DNA of 64,000 nucleotides, from assembly GCA_039105265.1 (NCBI GenBank), contig JAPFFF010000022.1:2356001-2420000 (forward strand), read 5' to 3'. Under the pieces are notes generated by a model. It made no database searches. It had not been told where the DNA came from and saw nothing but the letters and a program-made list of their open reading frames with translations. Within the stretch, counting starts at the first letter, position 1. Each line of letters starts with the position of its first letter. Positions 16,734 through 26,900 of this stretch are shown one piece after another. The position numbers and the translations under genes were made by a program. This stretch comes from Tritrichomonas musculus. Its lineage: Eukaryota > Parabasalia > Tritrichomonadida > Tritrichomonadidae.

Positions 16734-16798
16734 ATCGGATCTTCATTTTTGGAGTCCGTCCCCGGGATTAACGAAGTCCACTGTTTTGCTTCTCCTAA

Positions 16799-18232
16799 AT
16801 GAGTTACCGCAGAGATATCCAAGTGAATGAACAGACCCATTTACCGCTTGAAACGACGTATAACTCGTCAATAGATGGAGTCGTAGATGAAGTCTACCCT
16901 AACAGGATCCATTTCCAGTACCCTCCTGAATGGCATACCTCTAACGTAGACGAGAAGATTATCGGTATCAGAGCCATCCATCTCAAACGCAAAAGCAGGA
17001 CAGTTCGATTCATGCTCTACATCAGGAAGTACAAGAAGGATGAGTTCGAAGACAGGGACGAAGCTGGGTTGATCGATTATGTGATTGACTTAATGGATGA
17101 ACGATTAGATAATCTTCCTGGAGTGTTCTGGGCTTTCCTTCGTCGTGACGAGAATTCCGAACTGAAGGCCGTAATGAATGCTGCCTCTAACCAGAAGTAC
17201 GATAAGATATTCTATCGTCTGAATGACATTCAACGAATAGACATCATGAAGACAACCCTGAATAAGGGAGACGTGAACGAGTTCATGAAATATGCTTTCT
17301 CGACAGAAGAATCCAACAACATCGATGATCAGGTGAAGAACAGTGAGGGGGTCGAAAACATAACTGAGATCCAGTTATCGAAAATGAAAGCCGAAGACGT
17401 CGGCGTATTCCGAATTCCGATTCAGTTCACCATTAACGAAGATGATTCGTGGAACGACATTCATGATAAGCTGATCAGATGCATATCAAAGACGAATCTA
17501 TATGAGTATATCCGTTCTAAGGTGATCAAGGCTAACGATGACGAAGTGGTGATAAAGCTGACTGAATTGAATGCCATTCGCGACGATTACGACTTGATGA
17601 TACTGCGCAGTGATGAGTTTCTCGAAAACCCGATTCCGTTCTTCGTTACGAGTGACGACATCAACATAGTCAACAAGGACTACAAGCATATGAAACAACT
17701 TATAATCGAGCAGCCCGATAACATACTGATCAATAACGATTACTATTGTGATTACTTGATCACCCCAGACAATGACGACTCATATGAGAAGGTTTATTCG
17801 ACACCCGAGCCTGAGATGCGCAGCTCCATATATCCGTATCTGCGTAATACCCATGAAGTAGACTTCGACGAAGGACGCTTCATTCACGGCTCCGATACAC
17901 GAAACTTCCTGAACATCGGCCCCAATCCGAATCAAAACCATGTCGGATACACCAACGTGTACCATCGGAATCTGTACTTCCGCAACATCAGAACCGATTT
18001 GGATTGTCGAATCGCTGCCTCATTCGCAAGTCAATCGAACCATAACATCATCGGATGTACTAACGAGACTTTCGAGAACATCAAGTACTACAAGATCAAC
18101 GATAACGGTAATTCGTTCTGGATAGAGTGTTACGACAACGATGATATCAATATCCCGATCAACTTCAACAATGATGTGGTCCTGACAATGGATGTTGTGT
18201 TCCTGCAGAACCGGAAGCTACTGTACTCTTAA
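16799..18232 (+). CDS. Penton-like/minor capsid candidate (element B)
   Basis: This 477-residue protein's N-terminus, with HFQYPPEWHTSNVDEKIIGI, is shared with the element A frame at 63617. The C-terminal 80 residues (FWIECYDNDDINIPI followed by NNDVVLTMDVVFLQ) have the strand pattern of the last part of a single jelly roll, as in Polinton penton proteins. The middle is acidic and mixed alpha/beta. It is the first gene inside the left inverted repeat and is followed 10 bases later by the integrase. Function is inferred from pattern and context only. Confidence 0.65.
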   Translation: MSYRRDIQVNEQTHLPLETTYNSSIDGVVDEVYPNRIHFQYPPEWHTSNVDEKIIGIRAIHLKRKSRTVRFMLYIRKYKKDEFEDRDEAGLIDYVIDLMDERLDNLPGVFWAFLRRDENSELKAVMNAASNQKYDKIFYRLNDIQRIDIMKTTLNKGDVNEFMKYAFSTEESNNIDDQVKNSEGVENITEIQLSKMKAEDVGVFRIPIQFTINEDDSWNDIHDKLIRCISKTNLYEYIRSKVIKANDDEVVIKLTELNAIRDDYDLMILRSDEFLENPIPFFVTSDDINIVNKDYKHMKQLIIEQPDNILINNDYYCDYLITPDNDDSYEKVYSTPEPEMRSSIYPYLRNTHEVDFDEGRFIHGSDTRNFLNIGPNPNQNHVGYTNVYHRNLYFRNIRTDLDCRIAASFASQSNHNIIGCTNETFENIKYYKINDNGNSFWIECYDNDDINIPINFNNDVVLTMDVVFLQNRKLLYS

Positions 18233-18242
18233 TCCATCGTAA

Positions 18243-19316
18243 ATGAGCCGCATCAAGTTCAAGACCATTGATGAAGTGTATACCAAGTACCCGACCAATA
18301 CGATATCCAAGTTCAAGAGAATCGCTAATAGGTATGGCTTTACTGATGATGAAGCTAAGGAGTTTCTGAGTAACAGAGTCGTTCACGATCAGCACGTTCC
18401 AGCTCCCAAATTCATGCACATCTATTCGAAGATCCGGCATGGCTTCCAGATGGATACATTCATTGACAACCCCAATTACTTGATGCTCATCAACATCAAT
18501 ACCCGAAAGGCTTACGCGTATGAGATGAACGGTAAGGGAGCCAAGGAAGTGCTGAGATCGTTAAACGAGTTCATTAAGGTAGAACCCGAATGCAAGTCCA
18601 TTGAATCCGATGAAGATACGGCCTATTTATCAAAATCCGTCCTCGACTTCATGAGAGAACACGACATCGTCTATACAACCACAACGGATAATGACCATAA
18701 CAAACTCGGTATTATCAATCGATTCATGAGGACCATTCGTGACATGAAAGCTAACGAACCTTCCGCTGACGTGCTATCCTTAGTGGAGTCCTATAACGAC
18801 ATGCCTCACCGATCTCTCGATTACAAGTCCCCTAACGACATTACCGAAGAAGATGAGTTGGAGTATATCGATAAGATGAGTCATCAGGAGAGTCCATACA
18901 AGTTCGAACCTGGCGACTTCGTCAGGGTAGTTCTCGATAAGAGTCCGTTAACGAAGCACCGTTCCAATTTATCTAAGCAGTCCTACATCGTCGACTCCAA
19001 AGGCGGCAATCAATTCGTGATCCGTTCTAGCGATGGTTCCGTGGATACTCTACCGGGATATAGGCTCGTGAAGGCTGCTAAGAACGTTCCGTTAGCGACG
19101 ACCATTAAGAACGGAAAACGCGGTATCGTTAAGGAGATTCGATCGTATAATCAGAAACGAGACACCTACACGATCACGTACGAGGATTCCGACGTGACAG
19201 ACACCATCAAAGCGAAGAACATGCGGGAAGGTCATCCAACGAAATTATCGACTATGGAGCGTCAGTACTGGGTTAACCGAAAACGGATTCCCGATCAGAT
19301 AAGGAAGTTCATTTAA
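18243..19316 (+). CDS. int: Retroviral-type integrase (element B)
   Basis: This 357-residue Polinton integrase is divergent from those of A and C. The core shows FQMDTFIDNPNYLMLININT near residue 70, IESDEDTAYLS near 120 and NKLGIINRFMRTIRD near 155, then YNDMPHRSLDYKSPND. The C-terminal half has a beta-rich chromatin-type region (FEPGDFVRVVLDKSPLTK, then PGYRLVKA). It would insert the element and make the AAAGT duplication. The start follows ATCCATCGTAA directly after the preceding stop. Confidence 0.9.
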   Translation: MSRIKFKTIDEVYTKYPTNTISKFKRIANRYGFTDDEAKEFLSNRVVHDQHVPAPKFMHIYSKIRHGFQMDTFIDNPNYLMLININTRKAYAYEMNGKGAKEVLRSLNEFIKVEPECKSIESDEDTAYLSKSVLDFMREHDIVYTTTTDNDHNKLGIINRFMRTIRDMKANEPSADVLSLVESYNDMPHRSLDYKSPNDITEEDELEYIDKMSHQESPYKFEPGDFVRVVLDKSPLTKHRSNLSKQSYIVDSKGGNQFVIRSSDGSVDTLPGYRLVKAAKNVPLATTIKNGKRGIVKEIRSYNQKRDTYTITYEDSDVTDTIKAKNMREGHPTKLSTMERQYWVNRKRIPDQIRKFI

Positions 19317-19326
19317 CGTCTCGTAA

Positions 19327-19848
19327 ATGAGTGAGATCAAGAAGGTTGAAGAGCTTATCGAAGATTCGTTACGGAAGAACCAACGGGACATCGAGATGGC
19401 CCTCATTAAGCCCCTCGCTCCTGAATACCCATTTTCGACAAACGGTATCTACTTCCTTATCGGTAAGATGGGAGCAGGTAAATCGTTCTGGATAAGGCGT
19501 CACATCATGATAACGGAACGTCTATTCAAGAAACCGTATTACAGTAAGATCATCTTCTGCTCGACGTCAGGGAAGCTCGATAAGACCGCTGAAGTGTTAT
19601 CCAAGAACGTGAAGACCCCTATCGAGTACGTCAAAGAAGACGACCTTCTTCCATACCTCAAACGACATCTCAGACGGAAACTCAAATACTATGCAATGGT
19701 GAAGCACGTCCTATCTAAGATGGCCGAAGCGAATGAAGAGATGGCGAGAATCATCTCCAAGCATTCGTTAAACGAGATCGAAGACAGAATCGCCTATATA
19801 GCGAGTAAGCTCGTTCAGTGCTACCAAGAAAGGGCTTATCGGCGCTAA
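19327..19848 (+). pseudogene. Packaging ATPase, looks broken (element B)
   Basis: A Walker A motif, GKMGAGKS, lies near residue 44, followed by a region aligned with the packaging ATPases of A and C (KIIFCSTSGKLDK). The locus is markedly smaller than the other two and looks broken, with about one break. The intact family pumps DNA into capsids. It is placed between integrase and pVI-like genes with 10-base spacings, as in a compact operon-like array. Confidence 0.7.
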
Positions 19849-19858
19849 GAACTACGCG

Positions 19859-20122
19859 ATGAGTAATCCTAAAGCCGTCGGTACCATGTTACATGCGATC
19901 ACTCCTTTCGCGACTGCATTCAATCCGACATTAGGGGCTATCACGTCAGCAGGTGCCAACATCTTCAGTCACATGCCGAAAGGTTCCGTTACGGATAAGA
20001 TCGTGAAGATCAGTGAGCAGTTCGCTCGCGGGGAATTGAAGCCAAGCGGATCGACGACAGCACAAGCGGCAGCAGATTCCAGAAAGAAGTCGACTAAGGC
20101 GATTCCGTTTAGAGGTCTTTAA
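19859..20122 (+). CDS. Small pVI/pX-like protein (element B)
   Basis: This 87-residue protein begins MSNPKAVGTMLHAITPFATAF. A Gly/Ala-rich hydrophobic stretch is followed by a basic C-terminus. Size, composition and position resemble the MGIGIFKK proteins of A and C, although direct similarity is weak. An internal capsid or membrane-active role is inferred. Confidence 0.6.
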   Translation: MSNPKAVGTMLHAITPFATAFNPTLGAITSAGANIFSHMPKGSVTDKIVKISEQFARGELKPSGSTTAQAAADSRKKSTKAIPFRGL

Positions 20123-20132
20123 CGGCCCATAA

Positions 20133-20333
20133 ATGAGTGGAGCCCGCACTAATGCATATCGTTCAAGCAATTCCGTTATCGTATCTGGTCCTGGTACTAT
20201 GTATAACGAAGTCACTAGACCGAGATCAACTTCAGTACAATACCATAGTAATACCAACACTCACGACGTAACGGTGCCATATACCAGAACTCGTAAATCG
20301 AAGTCTAAACCACGCAAAAACAAACGTAGGTGA
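20133..20333 (+). CDS. Small basic protein, core-protein-like (element B)
   Basis: This 66-residue protein has a strongly basic C-terminus (RTRKSKSKPRKNKRR). The Lys/Arg-rich tail would suit binding to packaged DNA, like adenovirus core proteins, but no specific family is recognised. It starts 10 bases after the previous stop with the CCATAAATG context common in this element. Confidence 0.6.
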   Translation: MSGARTNAYRSSNSVIVSGPGTMYNEVTRPRSTSVQYHSNTNTHDVTVPYTRTRKSKSKPRKNKRR

Positions 20334-20367
20334 GTATTGACCGGTTGGATATTTTTGTCCAAACTAA

Positions 20368-20952
20368 ATGAGTAAGTACGTCCGCGGAGTGAAACGAAAT
20401 CAGATCATCCAGCGATGGATACAAGGTATCGATGACCCCGATTACGAAGTGTTCCCGACGAAGAAAGAAGGGAAGTATATCGTGAAGTTAAGGGAGAAGA
20501 GTGAGCCCGAAAATGGGTCTACGGGAATTCCAGCAGACGAGAATGAACCCGAAATTGAGTCCAAGAATGAACCCGAGCCCGAAAACGCTACTAAGACTAG
20601 TCCAGCCGAGATATCACCCGAAAACGAGCCTCCAGTCGCAACGAAACCTCGATCGCGAAGCACAGTCCCTCGAGACTCGACAATTAATCTCGAGATACTC
20701 GAGCAGTTACGTAACCTCGGTGAAGAGCTCCGCAACGATCGTTTCAAGAAAGAGCAGAAGCAGTACATCAAACACGTCGTCAACAAAGAGTTATCGAAGT
20801 CCCGTATCCACTTGCAAAGCAAGCCCTTTGACGAAGTCAAACGTAGTCGATACGTCCCAGACATGTTCCCCGAGAATGAACCCGAACCAGTTGAACCTGA
20901 GCCAGAGCCCGTCAATGAACAACCCCTATTTCGATCTCGTATACGACGTTGA
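20368..20952 (+). CDS. Glu/Pro repeat protein (element B)
   Basis: This 194-residue protein has an N-terminal 50-residue domain (IQRWIQGIDDPDYEVFPTK, then GKYIVKLREK) faintly similar to the EYRITKK proteins of A and C. It is followed by EPE-rich low-complexity sequence, a helical basic segment and a second EPEPVEPEPEP tract. A mini-palindrome encoding GSTGIPAD lies at 20515, and an element C gene encodes the same motif. TATTTTTGTCCAAACTAAATG is the start context. Function unknown, perhaps a scaffold. Confidence 0.65.
   Translation: MSKYVRGVKRNQIIQRWIQGIDDPDYEVFPTKKEGKYIVKLREKSEPENGSTGIPADENEPEIESKNEPEPENATKTSPAEISPENEPPVATKPRSRSTVPRDSTINLEILEQLRNLGEELRNDRFKKEQKQYIKHVVNKELSKSRIHLQSKPFDEVKRSRYVPDMFPENEPEPVEPEPEPVNEQPLFRSRIRR
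20515..20538. repeat. GGGAATTCC mini-palindrome module inside a B gene
   Basis: This 24-base segment, GGGTCTACGGGAATTCC plus AGCAGAC, matches the element C segment at 39214-39237 at all but two positions. The host genes are unrelated. Both encode the residues STGIPAD. Confidence 0.75.
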
Positions 20953-20980
20953 ACGTGAATCCGTCGACTTAAACCCCTGT

Positions 20981-20997
20981 ATTTTTCTTTCACCTAA
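20981..20997 (+). promoter_or_regulatory. T-tract/TCAC promoter-like motif before the B capsid gene
   Basis: ATTTTTCTTTCACCTAA directly precedes the ATG. Almost the same string, ATTTTTCTTTCACATTAA, precedes the bZIP-like gene on the other strand at 31269. The TCAC portion fits the trichomonad initiator consensus. The pairing with a T-run looks element-specific. Confidence 0.55.
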
Positions 20998-22575
20998 ATG
21001 ACATTCAACAACGAAGTCTTTCACAAGACATCAGCTGAAGTAAATACTCAAGTGGCTAGCTATTTCGATATAGTCGATAATGCTATTGCCATGTCCGATA
21101 CTAACAAGAAGTACGTTATCGACGCCCAAGCATCATACAGTCCTTCAGCACCCATTCATGCAGGTTCGTTCACGACATTCATCATCAGCCCTACTTGTGA
21201 TAACACCGCCGACATCTATAACGGTTTCATCAAAGCCAACATGAAGATCGATGTCGACTTAGATGCTGGACCAACAACCGCATTAAACGCCATAAACGGT
21301 CATGACTTTAATGGACTATGGGTTGGGTTCAAAGACGCCATGGATGCTGTCGAGAAGTATGAGATCTTAGCGAACGGTATCTCCATCTATACCCAGAACT
21401 TCGGCCCTGAAGAATCATTCCTAACAGCATGTGGTGCCAACGAAGCATCTAAACGAGGTGACGTTTACTCCAAGGTTCGTCATAAAGACATCTTTAAGCA
21501 CAAATTCGATCAAGCTCGTTGTGGGTTCTTCATCGAACTCCGTAACGCCCAAACAGCTTACCCTAATATCACTATTCCGTTGAAGATCGATCTCCGTCGA
21601 TTCCTACCTCTCAGCAACATCAAGTACTTACCATCGTTCGCGGGTAAGCTCGAACTCAAGATCATGTTCGGCACCCAGGGTCTCGTATACTGTCCATGTG
21701 GACTGTCTGACGATGCGATCCACGACCCAATTAATTGTGTATACACGCTTGACCCAATCAGTAACGAGTTCGTTCAAGTCGGTACACAATCAACTATATG
21801 GATTACCGATAACGGCGGTAACGACATTGGTGCTGGAGTCCGCACCCTCAACGTTAGACGCAATTTCGAAATACATGACTGCTACAGCGTTATCCCTAAC
21901 TTCGGTATTGACGGAGATATCTATCAAGCACTCGTTCAACGATATACCCAACAAGAACTCATCTTCCCCACTCAGATTCTGACATTCACATCGATGAGTA
22001 AGACAATAGGTGCCGGACACAGATCTACGACACAGACAATCACTCCCCGATTCGTCGACTCCATCTTCTTCCTATTCCCCTTAACAGCCAACCATCACAC
22101 CGTATTCAAGAACCCATTGTTCACCAACTTCCAGTTGAGATGCGGCGGTTACGGAGTCGTCCCAACCATCCCATTCGCGACAAATGGTTCAGATCCCATG
22201 TTCATCGAGTTGTGTCAGAATGCTATGAACGTCAATGGAGAACAAACAGGGTTCAACAAAGAGGTCGTTCAGTCACTAACCAACACAGAAGACTGTCGGC
22301 CATCCCTCGGTAGGGTCAGTCATGATAAGACATCCTTCTTCATCGGACTTCCAACAGAGACCGATAACACATTCCAACAGGGACAGACATCAAACACCCC
22401 AATCACTTACGAAATCGTATGCGATATACCTATAGGTGGTAATTGGTATACCACTAACGTCACGACCCCACCTATCATGGGCTTGCTTCAAGACACCGTC
22501 ATATCCATTCATGTACAGCCTAATGGTATGCCACCCGTCGTTGAGATCGGCAGCTATGACATCACGAGCAGGTAA
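20998..22575 (+). CDS. mcp: Major capsid protein, double jelly-roll (element B)
   Basis: This 525-residue protein is divergent from the A and C capsid proteins but shares their order of motifs: SPSAPIHAGSFTTFIIS (compare APFHQGQYSQIS), WVGFKDAMDAVEKYEILANG (compare FDRLEILHNNVNVG), and ITIPLKIDLRRFLPLSNIKYLP followed by GKLELKIMFGTQGLVY. The second half has FLFPLTANHHTVFKNPLFTNFQL (compare FPKHHNDLTVFENPVYQN). It is expected to form the capsid shell. There is no Pro-rich loop. An HNH endonuclease gene follows immediately, a common arrangement for homing genes next to essential genes. Confidence 0.9.
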   Translation: MTFNNEVFHKTSAEVNTQVASYFDIVDNAIAMSDTNKKYVIDAQASYSPSAPIHAGSFTTFIISPTCDNTADIYNGFIKANMKIDVDLDAGPTTALNAINGHDFNGLWVGFKDAMDAVEKYEILANGISIYTQNFGPEESFLTACGANEASKRGDVYSKVRHKDIFKHKFDQARCGFFIELRNAQTAYPNITIPLKIDLRRFLPLSNIKYLPSFAGKLELKIMFGTQGLVYCPCGLSDDAIHDPINCVYTLDPISNEFVQVGTQSTIWITDNGGNDIGAGVRTLNVRRNFEIHDCYSVIPNFGIDGDIYQALVQRYTQQELIFPTQILTFTSMSKTIGAGHRSTTQTITPRFVDSIFFLFPLTANHHTVFKNPLFTNFQLRCGGYGVVPTIPFATNGSDPMFIELCQNAMNVNGEQTGFNKEVVQSLTNTEDCRPSLGRVSHDKTSFFIGLPTETDNTFQQGQTSNTPITYEIVCDIPIGGNWYTTNVTTPPIMGLLQDTVISIHVQPNGMPPVVEIGSYDITSR

Positions 22576-22626
22576 TTCGATTTGATGTCGAACTAAAATT
22601 AATCGATCATTTTTCTTCCAACTCAA

Positions 22627-23172
22627 ATGAATTGGGAGACACTTGAAGTTGATCCAGACTACGAGATCTGTACTGAGTATCCATATCAGATCAGACGTAA
22701 GAGCAATGGATATGTCATCGCTGAAAGAGAGAACCAGAAGTCGCAGTATATTCAAATCAAACTCAATGGGCGACTATACTATAAGCATGTCGTTATCGCT
22801 ACTCAATGGGTTAAGAATGATGATCCGGAAAACAAAGTCGAAGTCGATCATCGTAATCGAATCAGAACCGATAACCATGCAGAGAATCTATGTTGGAAGA
22901 CTCGTAGAATGAATGATCTCAATCGAACTGGTTGGGGTCAATACAAGTTCGAATACGTCGATGACTTACCCGTAGATGCTGTTCCTATCATCGTATACAA
23001 GAATTGGGAGTTCGAGGGATACTTCATGGATCAAAACGGTGATGTTTGGTTCGATAACGGTGAACAGTATCGAAAGATGAGGGTGAATGCCGAGAATAAA
23101 GTTCGGTTATGGGACATCAATCACAAGCGCCATAACATTGGTATTCGTGGACTACGAAGAGAGTTCATCTAA
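22627..23172 (+). CDS. NUMOD4-HNH homing-type endonuclease, copy 1 (element B)
   Basis: In this 181-residue protein the NUMOD4 region is residues 1-50 (WETLEVDPDYEICTEYPY, then IRRKSNGYVIAE). The HNH_3 core follows near residue 75: KVEVDHRNRIRTDNHAENLCWKT. A paralogue is at 31305-31898. Such nucleases cut DNA at defined sites and promote copying of their own gene. The gene sits between the capsid gene and a small basic protein gene in the same orientation. CATTTTTCTTCCAACTCAAATG is the start context. Confidence 0.88.
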   Translation: MNWETLEVDPDYEICTEYPYQIRRKSNGYVIAERENQKSQYIQIKLNGRLYYKHVVIATQWVKNDDPENKVEVDHRNRIRTDNHAENLCWKTRRMNDLNRTGWGQYKFEYVDDLPVDAVPIIVYKNWEFEGYFMDQNGDVWFDNGEQYRKMRVNAENKVRLWDINHKRHNIGIRGLRREFI

Positions 23173-23193
23173 TTCGAGTTTATCGACCCTGAA

Positions 23194-23373
23194 ATGTCGA
23201 GCAGGTCAGTTCAAGTGATGTCTCATAAGCAACATGCAACACCGAATCCTCCTATAACCCAACCTAAATGTGTTCATCCACCGACACATACCAAAGAGAA
23301 CCTTTCTCAGTCATCGAGACGCGTCAACGCTAAGCAGTTAGTGGTGTTCAAAGACGACGTGAACTCCTATTGA
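23194..23373 (+). CDS. Small basic protein (element B)
   Basis: This 59-residue protein begins MSSRSVQVMSHKQHA and is rich in Pro, His and Lys. It lies where A and C carry their small basic NSKI proteins, next to the PGCCVA gene, and the end (KQLVVFKDDVNSY) is only vaguely similar. No other support is visible, so it is a moderate call. Confidence 0.45.
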   Translation: MSSRSVQVMSHKQHATPNPPITQPKCVHPPTHTKENLSQSSRRVNAKQLVVFKDDVNSY

Positions 23374-23406
23374 TCAGCGGTTTCATCTCATTTTTCTGCC
23401 CAAGAA

Positions 23407-23928
23407 ATGATTAAGAAGAGGAACCTCAACACTGGAGTCAATGCGAACGTATCCCTTGAACCGACATCGGCATCACAGTCGAATAACAACATCAATAACA
23501 ACATCTTCATCAACAAGCGCGACGACGGGAAGGAAGACATCGTTATCACCCGTGAACTACCGATCGCGCCAGAAGAACCCGTTGTCAACACCAACGTCCG
23601 ATCACTCATTCTCGAGACCTACGCGAAGATACTACTCGATCAAGACAAAGCCCTCATCAGTAACCTCGTCAGCAAACGGACCATCATCGTACCTATCCAA
23701 GACCTCGCCTCAATCATCAAATCGGTTACAGGCGGCAACGTCGAGATCTACACTGATGACAACCCTGGATGTTGTGTCGCTAAGGTATCACCGATACAGA
23801 AGGTCGATGCCATTAAGATCGTAACTGAGTCCGGAGAGATAGTCACCGACTTCAAACAAGTCTACAACAAAGAGTTCAACGACCTCGTCAATGTATATCA
23901 CTTATGTCTGAAGTACGTCGTCGTCTAA
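23407..23928 (+). CDS. Conserved protein with PGCCVA motif (element B)
   Basis: This 173-residue counterpart of 11376-11981 (A) and 60660-61270 (C) has an N-terminal low-complexity region with Asn runs. It is followed by the compact domain with LILETYAKILL, DNPGCCVAKVSPIQKVDAIKI and FNDLVNVYHLCLKYVVV. Conservation in three diverged elements suggests a basic role in the particle or replication. CATTTTTCTGCCCAAGAAATG is the start context. Confidence 0.8.
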   Translation: MIKKRNLNTGVNANVSLEPTSASQSNNNINNNIFINKRDDGKEDIVITRELPIAPEEPVVNTNVRSLILETYAKILLDQDKALISNLVSKRTIIVPIQDLASIIKSVTGGNVEIYTDDNPGCCVAKVSPIQKVDAIKIVTESGEIVTDFKQVYNKEFNDLVNVYHLCLKYVVV

Positions 23929-23953
23929 AAATAGTGTATCGTCATTTTTGGGC

Positions 23954-26900
23954 TCAGATCAATGAGTGTATCTCGTTCTTGGCGTTATCTGCAGCTAAGA
24001 TACCATTTGATGTAAAGAATGCCGAGTTAACCAATATGTAATTAACTGTCGCATTGATCATGAGATTGCTACTACCACTTAACGGAAATTCAATATTGTT
24101 CAACCAGATCGAAGTTGGTTCACATTGATATTCAAAATTAGGTGAATTATTAACGTTGAATGATATGCCGATTTTGATCTCTTTTTCGCTGACAACGTTG
24201 TCTCTGGTTTCGCGATACGTTAAATAGAGTGTTCCATCATATTCGTTAAGTTGGTTCTCGAATTGATAATGAATGGTATTACTATTCGTTATGTTGAATG
24301 TGTACTTGATTCGTGTCAAGTTATTCGTTAATGCAACCAACTTTGACTCCAACGAATCCAACTTCGATTTCAACGTATCGTACTCGCTCTTCAGGACATA
24401 TCCATCGAGATCGCCCAGCGTAGCATAATCATCTGGCATATCTGTCTTCAGGGCATAGTCACCCAACGATGTCTTCAACGCGAACTTGTTATCACAGTCC
24501 ATCTTGTCGTAGTACCCAGCTTCGACTTGATCCATTGACATGTAATTGGCTTCGAGATACTGCTGGAGATCATTCACCATGGTCTTCGTCGCTACCTTAT
24601 CCAACGCCGTGTTAACCTCGTCGACAGTCGGGAACTCATTCAACATGGTTGTCAGTGATCTATCATTCTGTTCGAGTTGATCGTGTAGGGAATCTATCTT
24701 CTTCTGCATCGCGTCAACATCACACCTATACGCAATGTCGTTAGTAGTGAAACTCAAATGTCTGACAGCAGTGTTCTCCTTTATCGTAATACTCATGACT
24801 TGAACGTTGAGCGGGTTCCCGATCGTAATTACCTTACCATTCATCGATGCTGTCGGGAATGTGTCCGTGCCAGTATACTGAGAGATAGCCCCGTTGACGA
24901 TCTTGATAGTAACCACGTTCTCTTCGTAATCGACGTCGTTGTATTCGCTTATCTTCCTCACCAGTAGTCTAGCTTTGATCGATCCATCTGTAATCGTGTC
25001 TTCAGCAATGAGTTGAATTGGATCTATCTTCCCGACAACATCGATGACGTCATCGCGAACCAACTCACTCTCATGGATGGTATCTTCAACCGCAGTCGCT
25101 AGTGTCTTGATCATCGGCTTCATCGTGTGGCGGAATCGTTTGCAGACATCCATCGTCGACGTCAGTGTCATAGCCACCTTAGATGGATCATCTAGTTCAT
25201 CCGTGAACGACATCTCGGTTATAGGTACGTACTCAGCATCACACCATTCGACGATCTTGTTGAGTCTATCCGCGTTCGACATCTCCGTAGTAGCTGCCCT
25301 TCCAACCGGCATGGACATCATGTCCCCGAAGAACACGTCAGCACCTATGTCCGGCAACTCATCAGTAAGGGCTCCAGCCATGTCTTCAACTACGTCAGCT
25401 CCGACGTCGGTAACCTTCGTAACCGTATTCACCAACTCTCTAGCCACTCCTTTCGACGCGAATGACAGGGCCTTTCCAGCGACACCTATCCCAGTTGCAC
25501 CCAACACGCATCCCGCAACACCTAGTGCGATACCGACATTCGCTTTCATATCGATCTTATCGACCTCTTTCTCGAGGTACTTCGTCTTGGCTTGCTGATC
25601 AACCATCTCCGAACTGAGGGCATCGACCTTGCTCTTCACCTCCTTGACATCGTAGGTGACTACATCAACGTTGTTCGTTACTAGGTTCAAATCGGATCTC
25701 ATGGTGGTGATGTTGTCAGCGGTGATGATCTTCGAGGACGTAATGTTGAAGTCCGTGTAGAGGGTAGTAGCCGCGTTCGGATTTGGGGATACCTCATAGA
25801 ACTGTTGCTTGATGATGTACTCAAATGCGTTCGTCGATGGATCCCAGTTGACTTCATCTATCGGGTCTGTGTAGTCGTGACGGAGATAGAGAGTGATATC
25901 TCTGCCGGAGTCATTCTTCGATCGCATACTCCATGCATAACCAACCCTATCGACTGTATCCAAAGCACCCTTTATGTCAGCGTATCCGTTGTCGTTGGTG
26001 CTTGCTCGATGAACTCCACCTTCGTCATCGAACGTGAATGATAACCTGTTGACGAGCTCTTGGCCAGGCAATGTCAGATCGAGGTATATCTGTTCAACGT
26101 CCCCTATCTTGAGTTTCGAAGTCGAGTAGTTCCCAATCGTACATGACACTGAGGCTAGATCGTAACCGTCCATCTTGACTGAAGAATCAGCTGTTGAGAA
26201 CCCGATGCTCAGGCTGTAATCAGAACCCTTGACGACAGACCCGTCTTTGAACTTGATGTACGGCTCGTAAACGCCACCCTCGTCACGCATGCATGAATGT
26301 AGTAGCGAGTATGCAAGCCCCTTTGAGTTATCCGGAATGGCTCTACTGTTGAGGGTATCTCTCTTCACGGCTATGATGCAACCTCTTGAACCGTAGTTAT
26401 CCGGCTTTGGATCTCGTTTCTGGCACCTGCTGATGATCTTGCTTTGGAAGCGACCTTGAATGTCATCCCCGATCCACTTGCTACCGTCCCACGTCAACGA
26501 CCATCTATTACCGAAGCAGTACTCAGTGAACTTGAATGTCAGGTTAGTTGGGAGGTCATACGTTTCGGGGATCTTGTAGACCATCTTGTAACACTCGCAT
26601 TCATACTCCAGATCTGAGTCGTTGTACTTCACGTGTTCATCGTAACCGATCATCGTTGGACGATAGAAGTAGTAGACATCCGATTTCTGGAGCCTCAACG
26701 CGTTCTCAGCGTCGATGATATCGCATTTGATCACCGGTTTCCGTGCCACCAAGGCGTCATCGTTGAGTAAGTTGTGGATGGTTATATCGCCTCTGAGATA
26801 CCATGAGTACGGCTCGATGTTGAGGTCTTTGTCGAACATGATCTCTGGGTCATCTCGTTCACGAGTCGAGTACGTATAGCAATCACGGGCTTTGTTGTGA

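Larger units (their letters stand above)
15771..16765 (+). repeat. Element B left terminal inverted repeat (995 bp)
   Basis: It begins AGTAGAATGGTTAAGG and is the reverse complement of 37039-38033, with one substitution noticed near 16441 and no indels. The two copies diverge after the GTCCCCGG string ending at 16765. It carries two small genes, so both exist as twins at the other end. The outer 281 bases (15771-16051) hold no recognisable gene. Confidence 0.95.

Noticed and set aside
20442-20993. 183-codon Gly/Ser-rich frame on the minus strand
   Set aside because: It is the antisense mirror of the Glu/Pro-rich gene at 20368 and has no start context.
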